64,000 nucleotides of DNA. It comes from Micavibrio_C sp046294845 (GTDB lineage Bacteria > Pseudomonadota > Alphaproteobacteria > Micavibrionales > Micavibrionaceae). Location of the stretch: the NCBI GenBank assembly GCA_046294845.1, contig JBKBNU010000001.1:62001-126000 (forward strand). Direction: 5' to 3'. The translations under genes and the position numbers were made by a program. Below, piece by piece: positions 1 to 9,500 of this stretch. Numbering within the stretch: position 1 is the first letter of the stretch; each line of letters opens with the position of its first letter. The notes under the pieces are model-generated. The model worked only from the letters and a program-made list of their open reading frames with translations, was not told the origin of the DNA and did not search any database.

Positions 1-687
1 GGTTGCCTGAAAATCATCGATGTAATAACCCGTCCGCATGCAACGTTCGAGATCGAACTGGACAAAGTTCGCGGAAGGGTCTTCGGCGACGTAACGTGAC
101 TCGCCATAGGAAGAGCAAATACCCGCCCCAAAAATTTTGATATCGGCCCCATTCTTTATCAGACCGAATTCAATCGTCCACCAATTCAGGCGTGCCAGAT
201 ATTTAACCCCCTTATGGGCGATGGCATTATCACCGGCACAGCCATAGGCATGCATATAATCGGCATAAGCGGGATTGGTCAGGAGCGGGATATGACCGAA
301 CACATCATGGAAAATATCGGGTTCTTCCAGATAGTCGAGCTGTTCCGGTTTACGAATAAAATTCCCCGCCGGAAATTTACGGTCGGATAGCATGTCAAAG
401 AAAGGCCGCGACGGAATAAGGCCCGGGACAGCCACCACTTCCCATCCCGTAGCCTTGCGCAGGTTACGGTTCATAACTTCAAAATCGGGTACATTATCAG
501 CGGTAATGCCCAAAACCTTCAGCCCTTCCAGATATTCTTCACAGACATGGCCTTTGAGGGTTTTCATCTGGCGATCGAAAAGCGTACCCCATGTCCGGTG
601 GTCTTCGGCGGTATAGTTCTGCCAGCCCTGATCGATGATGCATTCATCCGCGTTGGTTACATTCAGTACAGCATGTCCATCAGCCAT
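1..687 (-). CDS. phhA: phenylalanine-4-hydroxylase, C-terminus cut by window edge
   Basis: Converts phenylalanine to tyrosine with a pterin cofactor and non-haem iron; cytosolic, monomeric bacterial type. The 229 codons present carry the signature HDVFGH at residues 127-132. His127, His132 and Glu173 (in WWTIEFGL) match the iron triad, with the spacing (5 and 41) known from Chromobacterium PAH. The start is the ATG whose first bases overlap the maiA stop (ATGGCTGA), so the two are translationally coupled. It is the last visible gene of hpd-fahA-maiA-phhA and feeds tyrosine into that pathway. The 3' end lies outside the window, missing perhaps 30-60 residues. This frame has no stop inside the window. 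Confidence 0.95.
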   Translation of the reverse strand, partial: MADGHAVLNVTNADECIIDQGWQNYTAEDHRTWGTLFDRQMKTLKGHVCEEYLEGLKVLGITADNVPDFEVMNRNLRKATGWEVVAVPGLIPSRPFFDMLSDRKFPAGNFIRKPEQLDYLEEPDIFHDVFGHIPLLTNPAYADYMHAYGCAGDNAIAHKGVKYLARLNWWTIEFGLIKNGADIKIFGAGICSSYGESRYVAEDPSANFVQFDLERCMRTGYYIDDFQAT

Positions 688-1342
688 GAATACGCTCCAG
701 ATCAGGGGGTGAGTCTTCTTGATTTTCGGGGGCAGCCAGACGGAAAGCCTCCAGCTGGCGGCAATTTTCTTCAATCCGGCAGCAAAGGGGCAAATCCGCA
801 AGCGGCAACTGGTAACGGCGCATATTATACATTTGCGGCACAATACAAAGATCAGCCATGCTGACCCTATCACCGCAAGCGTAAGCCCCTACCCGCCCGC
901 CTTCGCGCAAAACAGCCTCGACAGCCTGCATCCCCATCAGGGCCCAGCGCGCGTACCATTCATTTTTCTTCTGGTCATCCGCACCAAAATCGGCAGCAAG
1001 CGCTTTTAGAATGCGCAAGTTGGTAACAGGGTGGATATCGGTAGAAATAATATATGAAATTTGCCGGATATAGGCTTTTTGCAAAGCATCCCCATAAACC
1101 AGAGCCGGTTCAGGCTTGATATCATCAAGATATTCCATGATAGCAAGTGACTGCGTCAAAACCTTGCCGTCATGCACCAGTGTCGGTACCGCCTGCATAG
1201 GGTTAAGCCTCTTGTAATCATCACTATGCTGCTCGCCTTTAATCAAGCTTACCGATTGTTGTTCATAGGAAAGCCCTTTTAAATTAAGGGCAATTCGTGT
1301 GCGGTAAGCGGTGGAAGACCGGAAATAACCATAGAGTTTCAT
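680..1342 (-). CDS. maiA: maleylacetoacetate isomerase (zeta-class GST)
   Basis: Isomerises maleylacetoacetate to fumarylacetoacetate using glutathione, the penultimate step of tyrosine breakdown. The 220-residue protein begins MKLYGYFRSSTAYRTRIAL; the SSTAYR stretch is the zeta-class glutathione-binding SS.xxxR motif. The thioredoxin-fold N-terminal half includes the QAVPTL turn and an alpha-helical half follows. The start chosen is the ATG at 1342-1340, overlapping the fahA stop as TGATG; a TTG one codon upstream is less likely. It lies between fahA and phhA with overlaps on both sides, a tight operon. Length is normal for the family. Confidence 0.93.
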   Translation of the reverse strand: MKLYGYFRSSTAYRTRIALNLKGLSYEQQSVSLIKGEQHSDDYKRLNPMQAVPTLVHDGKVLTQSLAIMEYLDDIKPEPALVYGDALQKAYIRQISYIISTDIHPVTNLRILKALAADFGADDQKKNEWYARWALMGMQAVEAVLREGGRVGAYACGDRVSMADLCIVPQMYNMRRYQLPLADLPLCCRIEENCRQLEAFRLAAPENQEDSPPDLERIHG

Positions 1343-2319
1343 CAAGACTTCACCACCTTCTGCTTGATCAGGCCGAATATATCCTGCCCTGCTTCGTCTT
1401 GCGCTGTAATCGCAATCACATCACCATACTTCATGAAGGGCGTCTTAAATTCGCCTTGATCGATCTTCTCAATCATTCTGATTTCAGCAAGGCAGCTGAT
1501 ACCGGCGGCGCGATCACGGTTCGAAACCGTGCCCGAACCGATAATCGTCCCCGCCCCCAAGGGCCGCGTACGGGCGGCATGGGCAATCAGCTGGCCGAAA
1601 TCAAACTGCATATCGGCGCCCGCATCAGGCCTACCCACCTCTTGCCCGTTCAGAATGCTGATAACAGGCTTGTGCAACTTGCCATTCTTCCAGCAAGTCC
1701 CCAAAGAAGCAGGTGTCACCGCCACAGGAGAAAAGGCACTGGGGGGTTTGCTCTGGAAAAAACCAAAGCCCTTGGCAAGTTCCTGCGGGATGAGATTCCG
1801 TAAGGATACATCATTCATCAGCATGACAAGCTTGATATGGTGGCCCGCCTGATCGGCTGCAACACCCATCGGTACATCATCGACAATCACGGCGACTTCG
1901 GCTTCAAAATCGATACCAAAATCTTCGGACGGGACAGGAATATCGTCACGCGGTCCGCGAATAATATCGGATACGGCCTGATACATCAGAGGGTCATGCA
2001 GGAATTCGGGCGGCATCTCGGCCCCCCGTGCCTTTCTGACCAGTTCCACATGGTTGAGATAGGCACTGCCATCGGCAATCTGGTAGGCACGCGGCAGTGG
2101 GGACGCACACAAAGCCTGATCAAAATTCTGCGCATTGTGGGCTTTCCCCGCATTCAGATCATCGGCATATTTCTCAAGGACAGGTGCTGCATGATGCCAG
2201 TCATCAAGGGCTTCTTGCATGGTAAAGTAGGGGGCGGGCGCCGGAACGCAGGCGCTCAGATCGTTGCTTACGATCATAAGCTGCCCATCACGTCCTGCCT
2301 TATAAGAAGCCAGTTTCAT
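1342..2319 (-). CDS. fahA: fumarylacetoacetase (fumarylacetoacetate hydrolase)
   Basis: Hydrolyses fumarylacetoacetate to fumarate and acetoacetate, the last step of homogentisate breakdown. The 325-residue protein has the FAH fold: substrate/metal elements DFEAEVAVIVDD and a C-terminal GTIIGSGTVSNRD segment typical of the short bacterial FAH group. It sits 3 bp downstream of hpd and overlaps maiA at the stop, so all are co-transcribed. The acetoacetate made here can be used by the acetoacetyl-CoA synthetase at 28.4-30.4 kb and BdhA at 4.3 kb. Family assignment is firm; substrate is supported by the operon context. Confidence 0.93.
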   Translation of the reverse strand: MKLASYKAGRDGQLMIVSNDLSACVPAPAPYFTMQEALDDWHHAAPVLEKYADDLNAGKAHNAQNFDQALCASPLPRAYQIADGSAYLNHVELVRKARGAEMPPEFLHDPLMYQAVSDIIRGPRDDIPVPSEDFGIDFEAEVAVIVDDVPMGVAADQAGHHIKLVMLMNDVSLRNLIPQELAKGFGFFQSKPPSAFSPVAVTPASLGTCWKNGKLHKPVISILNGQEVGRPDAGADMQFDFGQLIAHAARTRPLGAGTIIGSGTVSNRDRAAGISCLAEIRMIEKIDQGEFKTPFMKYGDVIAITAQDEAGQDIFGLIKQKVVKS

Positions 2320-2322
2320 AAA

Positions 2323-3387
2323 TTATGCCGATGCCTTTTCATCTTTCAATACGCCGCGACGTATCTGGTCGAGTTCAATTGATTCAAACAAAGCCTTGAA
2401 GTTGCCTTCGCCAAATCCTTCATTACCCTTACGCTGGATAATTTCGAAGAAGATGGGACCGATCGCATCCTTGGTAAAGATTTGCAGCAGCAATCCCTGT
2501 CCTTCCGTAGGCGCCCCATCCATCAGGATTTGTAATTCTTTCAAACGGGCAACATTTTCACCATGACCCGGCACACGTTTATCCAGCAATTCATAATAGG
2601 TATCAGGTGTTTTCTGGAAGGGAACACCTTGCGCGGTCATCATTTCGACTGTTTTGAAAATATCATTCGTACCAAGCGCAATATGCTGGATCCCTTCGCC
2701 GTTATAACGGTTCAGGAATTCGGCAATTTGCGACTTGTCATCGGATGACTCGTTCAAGGGAATGCGGATCTTGCCGCAAGGCGATGTCATCGCGCGTGAT
2801 TTCAAGCCCGTCAGTTTTCCTTCGATATCGAAGTAGCGAATTTCACGGAAATTGAAAATATCTTCGTAGAATTTAGCCCAGACATCCATATTGCCGCGGA
2901 AAACATTATGCGTCAGGTGGTCGATATAGGTGAAGCCTACGCCAACCGGATTTTGATCGACATCGGCCATAGCCTCGAAATCGTTCAGATATAATTCAGG
3001 ACTATCGATGAAATAGATCAGGCAACCGCCAATACCCTTGATCGCAGGGACACTCGGGCCCATGGAGCCCCCATGATTTCCGGCATCCTCGGCACCGCGC
3101 TTCAGGGCATCCTTATAGGCTTGCGCCGCATTCTTAACACGAAAGCCCATCGCGCTTGCGCCCGATTTATGAATTTTCTGGAAGGCGAGCGCGTGACCGG
3201 ATGTTTCACGGTTCAAAAGAAAATTGACGCCGCCTTGCTTGTACAAAACCACATCGCGCTTTTTATGTTTGGCAACGGGGGTGAAACCGAAATCACGAAA
3301 GAGCTTGTCCAAAGCCTCGGGCTCACCCGTATATTCAACAAACTCAAAACCGTTTGTACCCAAAGGGTTCTCGAAAAGATCAGCCAT
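2323..3387 (-). CDS. hpd: 4-hydroxyphenylpyruvate dioxygenase
   Basis: Converts 4-hydroxyphenylpyruvate to homogentisate with Fe(II) and O2. The 354-residue protein has two vicinal-oxygen-chelate halves; the iron ligands His157 (IDHLTHNVFRG), His235 (IQHIALGTNDI) and Glu315 (FFEIIQRKG) are in place and match the positions known from Pseudomonas HPPD. The ATG is preceded by GGGAG about 7 bases upstream. It is the first gene of the hpd-fahA-maiA-phhA operon; the promoter should lie in 3388-3515, which is AT-rich next to the start. Homogentisate dioxygenase, needed between HPPD and MaiA, is not in the visible part of the cluster and may lie beyond the left edge. Confidence 0.96.
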   Translation of the reverse strand: MADLFENPLGTNGFEFVEYTGEPEALDKLFRDFGFTPVAKHKKRDVVLYKQGGVNFLLNRETSGHALAFQKIHKSGASAMGFRVKNAAQAYKDALKRGAEDAGNHGGSMGPSVPAIKGIGGCLIYFIDSPELYLNDFEAMADVDQNPVGVGFTYIDHLTHNVFRGNMDVWAKFYEDIFNFREIRYFDIEGKLTGLKSRAMTSPCGKIRIPLNESSDDKSQIAEFLNRYNGEGIQHIALGTNDIFKTVEMMTAQGVPFQKTPDTYYELLDKRVPGHGENVARLKELQILMDGAPTEGQGLLLQIFTKDAIGPIFFEIIQRKGNEGFGEGNFKALFESIELDQIRRGVLKDEKASA

Positions 3388-3515
3388 GAATTGCTCCCGT
3401 AATATTTGATTATTTAATTATGTCGGAAGAAGACTAGGGAAACAAAGACCAAAGATCAATCGCACGGGTTTGTTCGCTGCAAAATGCCATAATCACGAAC
3501 GAAGAGGCGTGACCC

Positions 3516-4241
3516 TCAAGGCAACATCACCGCCACCACGCGTTCTGAAACATCACCCGGTAAACGCCGTGACGGAGAACAGTGCAAAGTCGGCAAGTGT
3601 GTTTCCGGCCATTCGCGGCTACGCATAAGACAGATATCACCGTTGGCCACAGCCCAGCCATTTTGGGCATCAATCTTGACCTGTGGGCGTACCCGCCATC
3701 CCATAATTCCCGTTTCATTATCGCGGGTGCGGTAAAGCATATCTCGTGTGAGGGCCGCTATAATGGTCCCCCCGCCCTGAACTGCCATCGTAGCCGTTAC
3801 ACCGCCGGCCGGATTCTCTGAGAAATCAATATGGGGTTCATGGTTGGAGAAGTCATCTGCCCGTATTTCCATCTGGCGTAAGGCAGGAATATGCGTATGC
3901 ACAGCCTCGATAAACTCCCTGAAGTCATACCCGACATCGGAATCAAGAGCTGCGCGATCTTTGGGGGCCACACCATTACCACCATAACCGACCTCCATAA
4001 AGCGGTCATGCCCTAGACAGGCATAGGCCGCGGCACTTCTGCCGCAGAGGCTGGCAGCTGCCCGCTTGTGGGTCTCGGTCAGGGAGAGGGATTTTCTAAC
4101 AACCACGACCGTCTGATTTTCCGGCTTATATAATGCCTGACAGGCCCGTGCCATGGCCGCCATCAAATCGCCCCTGCCATCTATGACAGCTGCAAAGCTG
4201 GGCTGATTATCTAATGTTATCAATCTCATGGCAGATACCAT
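3516..4241 (-). CDS. uncharacterised protein with HxD...H motif, possibly DUF1826-like
   Basis: I do not recognise this 241-residue protein with certainty. It has no signal peptide or membrane segment. The C-terminal half holds EPHIDFSENPAGGVTATMA followed about 80-90 residues later by LHCSPSRRLPGDVSERVVAVM. That HxD...H spacing, with a GDxCLM..xEWP element between, recalls DUF1826 proteins and, loosely, cupin or 2-oxoglutarate oxygenase metal sites. It lies upstream of hpd on the same strand with 128 bp between, and diverges from bdhA. Start: first ATG; a second ATG four codons later is possible. Function unknown; the DUF1826 link is from memory of motif pattern only. Confidence 0.7.
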   Translation of the reverse strand: MVSAMRLITLDNQPSFAAVIDGRGDLMAAMARACQALYKPENQTVVVVRKSLSLTETHKRAAASLCGRSAAAYACLGHDRFMEVGYGGNGVAPKDRAALDSDVGYDFREFIEAVHTHIPALRQMEIRADDFSNHEPHIDFSENPAGGVTATMAVQGGGTIIAALTRDMLYRTRDNETGIMGWRVRPQVKIDAQNGWAVANGDICLMRSREWPETHLPTLHCSPSRRLPGDVSERVVAVMLP

Positions 4242-4336
4242 ACCATAAGGCTTTTATATTATGCAAAACAAAAACCTCTTGTCACCGGCAACGGGCTGTT
4301 CTCTATTAAGGTCCTGATTCCCAAGGAGGATAGAAT

Positions 4337-5122
4337 ATGACATTAGCCGGAAAGACTGCCCTTATCACAGGCTCGACAAGCGGTATTGGCTTAGGCGTAG
4401 CGCAGGCACTGGCTGCCGCAGGCGCGAATGTCATCCTCAATGGTTTTGGCGACGCCAAGGAGATTGAATCCATCCGGCAGGACATCGAAAACCGTTTCAA
4501 GGTCAAAGCCCTGTATCACGGAGCCGACATGACCAAACCCGAACAAATCAGGGATATGTGTGCCAAATCTGTAGAGATGTTTGGGGCCGTGGATATTTTA
4601 GTCAATAATGCCGGAATCCAGTTTGTAAGCCCGATAGACGAATTTCCCGAGGAAAAATGGGATGCGATTATTGCGATCAATCTGACTTCGGCCTTTCATA
4701 CGACCAAAGCCTGCCTGCCCGGCATGAAACAAAAGGGTTGGGGCCGGATTATCAATATCGCTTCGGCCCATGGTTTGGTGGCCTCTCCTTACAAAAGTGC
4801 CTATATATCCGCAAAACATGGCCTGGTCGGTATGACCAAAACCGTAGCGCTGGAAGTTGCTACCGACAATATTACCTGTAATGCGATTTGCCCCGGCTAT
4901 GTGAATACGCCGCTGGTACAAAACCAGATCCGCGATCAGGCCAAGCACCACGGCATATCGGAAGCAGAAGTCGTCGAGAAAATTATGATGCAGCCCCAGC
5001 CAACCAAAAAATTTGTCGAGGTCGATCAGCTGGGGGCACTCGCTGTATTTTTATGCAGTGATGTAGCCTCCAACATCACCGGCACATCATTGCCGGTGGA
5101 TGGCGGATGGACAGCCCGCTAA
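4337..5122 (+). CDS. bdhA: D-3-hydroxybutyrate dehydrogenase (SDR)
   Basis: NAD-dependent interconversion of 3-hydroxybutyrate and acetoacetate, cytosolic. The 261-residue classical short-chain dehydrogenase has the TGSTSGIG nucleotide loop (11-18), NNAG (90-93), and catalytic Asn115, Ser143, Tyr156 and Lys160. SAHGLVASPYKSAY and the C-terminal GTSLPVDGGWTAR are characteristic of the 3-hydroxybutyrate subgroup. A strong AAGGAGGA precedes the ATG at 4337. It diverges from the unknown gene at 3516-4241 across a 95 bp promoter region. Acetoacetate from the neighbouring tyrosine operon gives the context. Confidence 0.93.
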   Translation: MTLAGKTALITGSTSGIGLGVAQALAAAGANVILNGFGDAKEIESIRQDIENRFKVKALYHGADMTKPEQIRDMCAKSVEMFGAVDILVNNAGIQFVSPIDEFPEEKWDAIIAINLTSAFHTTKACLPGMKQKGWGRIINIASAHGLVASPYKSAYISAKHGLVGMTKTVALEVATDNITCNAICPGYVNTPLVQNQIRDQAKHHGISEAEVVEKIMMQPQPTKKFVEVDQLGALAVFLCSDVASNITGTSLPVDGGWTAR

Positions 5123-5147
5123 GGCTATCCCTTTTAAAAGACAAGAA

Positions 5148-5333
5148 TTAATTGAGGCCGTATGGCTCGAAAGCTTCATGCGCTTGCACACGCGACTGGC
5201 GCGGGTGTTGGCATTCCTGATTGGCGGCTGCCTGTGCCGGTGTTTGTGCCCATGCCCCTGAAAGGGTCATCGCGCCTGACTGGCTTTGTATTTTGGCTTC
5301 TGCGATCGTTGTGACTTTATGTTCTTTTGACAT
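5148..5333 (-). CDS. possible small protein, 61 aa
   Basis: Short frame in the 340 bp gap between bdhA and the next plus-strand gene. It reads MSKEHKVTTIAEAKIQSQSG and continues Ala/Gln-rich without a clear domain, signal peptide or membrane segment. The upstream AGGTAA is only a weak ribosome-binding match. I see no second gene and no clear terminator in the rest of 5123-5463; the stretch before 5464 is AT-rich and carries the AAAGGAAA ribosome site of the next gene. Low confidence that this is expressed. Confidence 0.3.
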   Translation of the reverse strand: MSKEHKVTTIAEAKIQSQSGAMTLSGAWAQTPAQAAANQECQHPRQSRVQAHEAFEPYGLN

Positions 5334-5463
5334 TCTTTACCTGCCCGTTGCTGTTTGGTTTATTCGGATTTACTATTGCGTTTATAACACCCGTGGCGGC
5401 GTCCCGCCAAGAAAAGCTTAATTTTATATACAGAACAATAACTTAAAAAGGAAATCCCTACCC

Positions 5464-5790
5464 ATGATATCGCGGGATGAAGCTGCCAAAGAAGAAAAAG
5501 AAGAGAAAAGATTCAAGCGCATCATGCGCAATGCCATTATCTATGCCGGCGTCGGGATTGGCTTGCTGTTGGTGCGTCCCTTCTTTGGCGGCGCTGTCGA
5601 GGGGGAAACACCGGATATCGCAACAGCCAACCTGTTTACCAGCGCGGGCGTAGCCCTGATTGGCTGCGGAGGGTTAGTGGTTGTAGCGGGATTATTTTTG
5701 CGCAAGCATTTGTTCAAGGTCAATCTGCTGCTGACTTACGGCGTGATGCCCATCATCATTATAAAAGCGTTGCTTGCCTGGCAATCATAG
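5464..5790 (+). CDS. small membrane protein, 108 aa
   Basis: Unrecognised small inner-membrane protein. A highly charged Lys/Glu N-terminus (residues 4-21) is followed by three likely membrane helices, around residues 23-42 (NAIIYAGVGIGLLLVRPFF), 57-78 (TSAGVALIGCGGLVVVAGLF) and 85-104. A purine-rich AAAAAGGAAA sits just upstream of the ATG. Its 3' end overlaps the convergent yedK gene by 32 bp, which is acceptable for convergent genes. The charged start and good ribosome site favour a real gene; no function is proposed. Confidence 0.75.
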   Translation: MISRDEAAKEEKEEKRFKRIMRNAIIYAGVGIGLLLVRPFFGGAVEGETPDIATANLFTSAGVALIGCGGLVVVAGLFLRKHLFKVNLLLTYGVMPIIIIKALLAWQS

Positions 5791-6424
5791 GAACTTCCTC
5801 CATCAGCTCCGGTGCATCATTGGCTACCTTACCAACAGCCGCCGATACAGGACGATAATTCATCATCGCTCCGGTTGCATGCTCAATCATGGCTTGGGCT
5901 TGGCTCTCATCGGCATCAAACCACGCGGCTGCCTGAGCGGACCTTAAAATCACAGGCATACGGTGATGAATAGCTGCTATCGCGCTATCGGCATCCTTGG
6001 TCAGGACCGTAAAAGTCAGCAGATCATCCTTTTTGGACCAGAGTCCCGCAAAAGCAAAAACATCATCCGTCTTATGACTAAGATAATAAGCCTGCTTTTC
6101 TTCCCCTTCCCCCTGCCACTCATAAAAACCGTTTACAGGGACCAGACAACGGCGTTTTTTTTGCCAACTTTCCTGAAAGGCCGGTTTTTCGGAAACTGTC
6201 TCGCTGCGCGCATTGATGGTTTTGGCGCAAAGGCCCTTGTCGTCCTGCGTGGCCCAGGGGGGCAGAAGCCCCCAACGGGCCATACCGGCATGGCCACGGA
6301 TGATAATCGGCAAATCCTGTAGCGGCGCAGCATTATAACGGGCAGGAAAATTGGGGATGCGCGTCAGGCCGAATAAATCGACCAGCCGATGCGGTGCAGC
6401 AAAAATTGCATAGCGGCCACACAT
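5759..6424 (-). CDS. yedK: SRAP/YedK family abasic-site DNA-protein crosslinking protein
   Basis: Member of the SRAP (YedK/HMCES) family, which covalently shields abasic sites in single-stranded DNA through the N-terminal cysteine. The 221-residue protein starts MCGRYAIF, so Cys2 becomes the catalytic residue after Met removal. The other conserved elements are present: RYNAAP, WGLLPPW, INARSET (Asn, Arg), GFYEW (active-site Glu) and HHRMPVIL (His). Length is standard. It stands alone between a convergent small membrane gene and the divergent glutamate dehydrogenase. No LexA-type operator is obvious to me upstream. Confidence 0.95.
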   Translation of the reverse strand: MCGRYAIFAAPHRLVDLFGLTRIPNFPARYNAAPLQDLPIIIRGHAGMARWGLLPPWATQDDKGLCAKTINARSETVSEKPAFQESWQKKRRCLVPVNGFYEWQGEGEEKQAYYLSHKTDDVFAFAGLWSKKDDLLTFTVLTKDADSAIAAIHHRMPVILRSAQAAAWFDADESQAQAMIEHATGAMMNYRPVSAAVGKVANDAPELMEEVPMIARQATLL

Positions 6425-6536
6425 GGTTCACTCTTGTTTCTGTTGCCAGTTTGGGGTTTATTCCCACCCATAACAGGCCTATCCTTTTCAGGGAAGGGTT
6501 TGTGCCCGTGTTGTCCACTCTTTCTGCAAGGTTATC

Positions 6537-9500
6537 ATGCCGAAAACCACTGCTGCCGCTGCCAAGACTTCATCCAAAAACACCAACCGTCCGGTATCTA
6601 TTGCCAAAAGTTTTTTTGAGTATGTACCTGCCGCCGATCGCCATCGCCGTTCCCCGTCAGAACAAAAAGAAATTGCGGAACTGCACGATGAAATGTCGCA
6701 GCAACGCAAGAGCGGCAAACCGCTGATCAAGATCATCACCAGCGGATCAGGTGTTCGCAGCAAGACAACAATCAATATTGTGAACGATGATATGCCGTTC
6801 CTGATTGATTCTATCGCTGCCGAAATCGCCCGTCATGGCAAATTGATTACATTGCTTTTGCATCCTATTTTACAAGGTCCCCGTGGTCTCCAGTCCCATG
6901 TTCATATCGAACTCGACTCTGTTCTGACGGCAGCCATGATGGTAACTCTCAAGAAAGATCTTGAACGCGTCTTGCGCGACGTCAGACTCTCGACAGATGA
7001 TTGGCATATCATGCGCGAGAAACTAAAGGAATCGCAGGCTGCCCTTTGCCTTGCACCGCGCACATGGCCCGAAAACGATCCCGAAGAATTCACGGCTTTC
7101 CTTGATTATCTCTATAATGACAATTTCACATTGCTCGGTTGCCGCGCCTATAAAATGCAAAAAGGCAAAGCCAGCATTATTGCTGGCTCGGGCTTGGGGC
7201 TTTTGAAGGATGGTCTTGATCCGGCTTTTATCAATGAAGACGATCATGAAGGCTTACCTACCGACCTGCTGCTGGAAAATCGCAACCTGCCCCCGTTGAT
7301 TATCACCAAGCTCGGCAAGCGTTCTACCGTCCATCGCGGTGTACCGATTGATGCAATTGTCGTGCGCCAGTTTGACAAGAATGGCAATATTACCGGTGCC
7401 TTCCTGTTTATCGGTCTTTTCACATCTGTGACCTATTCCCGCAGCATTGAAGATATTCCCTATCTGCGCCGCAAGGCCGCTGTGACCATGAAAGAATCAG
7501 GATACACCCAAGGCTCGCATGATTATAAAGCCCTGCGCCATATTCTTGAAAAATACCCGCGTGACGAACTATTCCAGATCAAACTGCCGCGCCTGCTGAA
7601 AACAGCCAAAAGCATTTTGACCCTGCAAGAGCGTCAACGGATCGCTCTTTATACCCGCAAGGATATCTTCGAGCGTTCGATATCATGTCTAGTCTATGTG
7701 CCGCGTGATCGTTACGACACCCGCCTGCGTGTCAACTTCCAGCATATTCTGGAAGAAGAAATGGAAGGCGCATGCAGCAATTTCTATGCTTCTGTTGACG
7801 ATTCACCTTTTGCCCGCGTGATGTACATCATCAACGTTCCTGCAGGCCAGCTGAGTGATTATCGTACAGCTGCCATTGAAGCCAAGCTACAGGAAGCAGG
7901 CCGCCAGTGGAGCGAGAAACTGACCACAGCCCTGCAAGCCAAGATGGATGATGATCAGGCCATTAGCGCCGTGGTGCAACGTTTCGGAAATGCCTTCCCC
8001 ATCGGCTATCAAGAGATATACAAACCCAAACAAACCATCCACGACATCACCAAGATCGGTGAAGCCTTGATGGGAACCCGTTTTGCACTTGATCTATACA
8101 AGGATTATAGCTGCGGCCCGCAGGAACTGCGCCTGAAAATTTACCACAAGGGAATCCCTGTAACCTTATCCGACGTATTGCCATTGCTCGAAAATATGGG
8201 ACTGCGCACATTCTCGGAGATGCCGTTTGAAATCGAACCGGAAGGTTCAATCGATCAGGTATGGATTCATGATTTCCATTTGCAGATCAAAAATGGTCAT
8301 GCCCCCGACTTTGACAAGAAGAGCAAAGATGTCAAAGCCAAGTTTGAAGAAGCCTTCACCCGTATCTGGTACGGTGATGCCGAAAATGACAGCCTGAACC
8401 AATTGGTCCTGACCGCAGGCCTTGACTGGCGGGACATTACGGTCATGCGCTCTTACGTGCGCTATCTGCGCCAGACCGCCAATCCGTTTGGCAAGCTTTA
8501 TCTTGAAACTGCGCTCACCCGTCATCCGTTCATTTGTCGCCTGATCATTGATCTTTTCAAAGCGTATTTTGATCCTGCCAGACAAAAAGAAAGTGCCAGC
8601 CGCGCAAAATCAATCAATGCAGCCATTGAAGATGCCCTTCAGCACGTTGACTCATTGGATGAGGATCGTATCATCCGCAGTATCACCGGCTTGGTCAACG
8701 CCACGCTTCGTACCAATTTCTGGCAGCGTGATGCCGAAGGCCAGCCCAAGTCATGGCTGTCTTTCAAACTGGATAGCGCCAGGATTGTCGATCTTCCCGA
8801 TCCCAAACCTTTCCGCGAAATCTACGTCTATTCGCCGCGCGTTGAAGGAATTCACCTGCGCAGTGACTGGATTTCCCGTGGCGGCTTGCGCTGGTCGGAC
8901 CGTCATGAAGATTTCCGTACGGAAATTTTGGGATTGATGAAAACGCAACAGGTTAAAAACTCGGTCATCGTACCAATGGGCGCCAAGGGCGGTTTTGTTG
9001 TAAAACATCCTCCTAAAGAAGGAGGCCGTCCGGCTTATCTGCAAGAAGGCATCGAATGTTACAAAATTTTCATTCGTGGCCTGCTTGATATAACCGACAA
9101 TAACAAGCTCGGCAAAATCATACCCCCTCAGAACGTTGTCCGTCGTGACAGCGATGACCCATATCTGGTTGTAGCTGCCGACAAAGGGACAGCCACATTC
9201 TCGGATATTGCCAACAGCCTGTCACTGGAATATGGCCACTGGCTGGGTGATGCTTTTGCTTCCGGCGGCTCTGCCGGTTACGATCACAAGAAAATGGGGA
9301 TTACCGCACGCGGTGCGTGGGAATCGGTAAAGCGCCATTTCCGTGAAATGGGCCGTGACATCCAGAAAGAAGAATTCACCGTCATAGGTGTGGGCGATAT
9401 GGGGGGTGATGTATTCGGTAACGGCATGCTGCTCTCGCCGCATATCCGTTTGATTGGGGCTTTCAACCACGCCCACATCTTTATCGATCCGAACCCCGAT

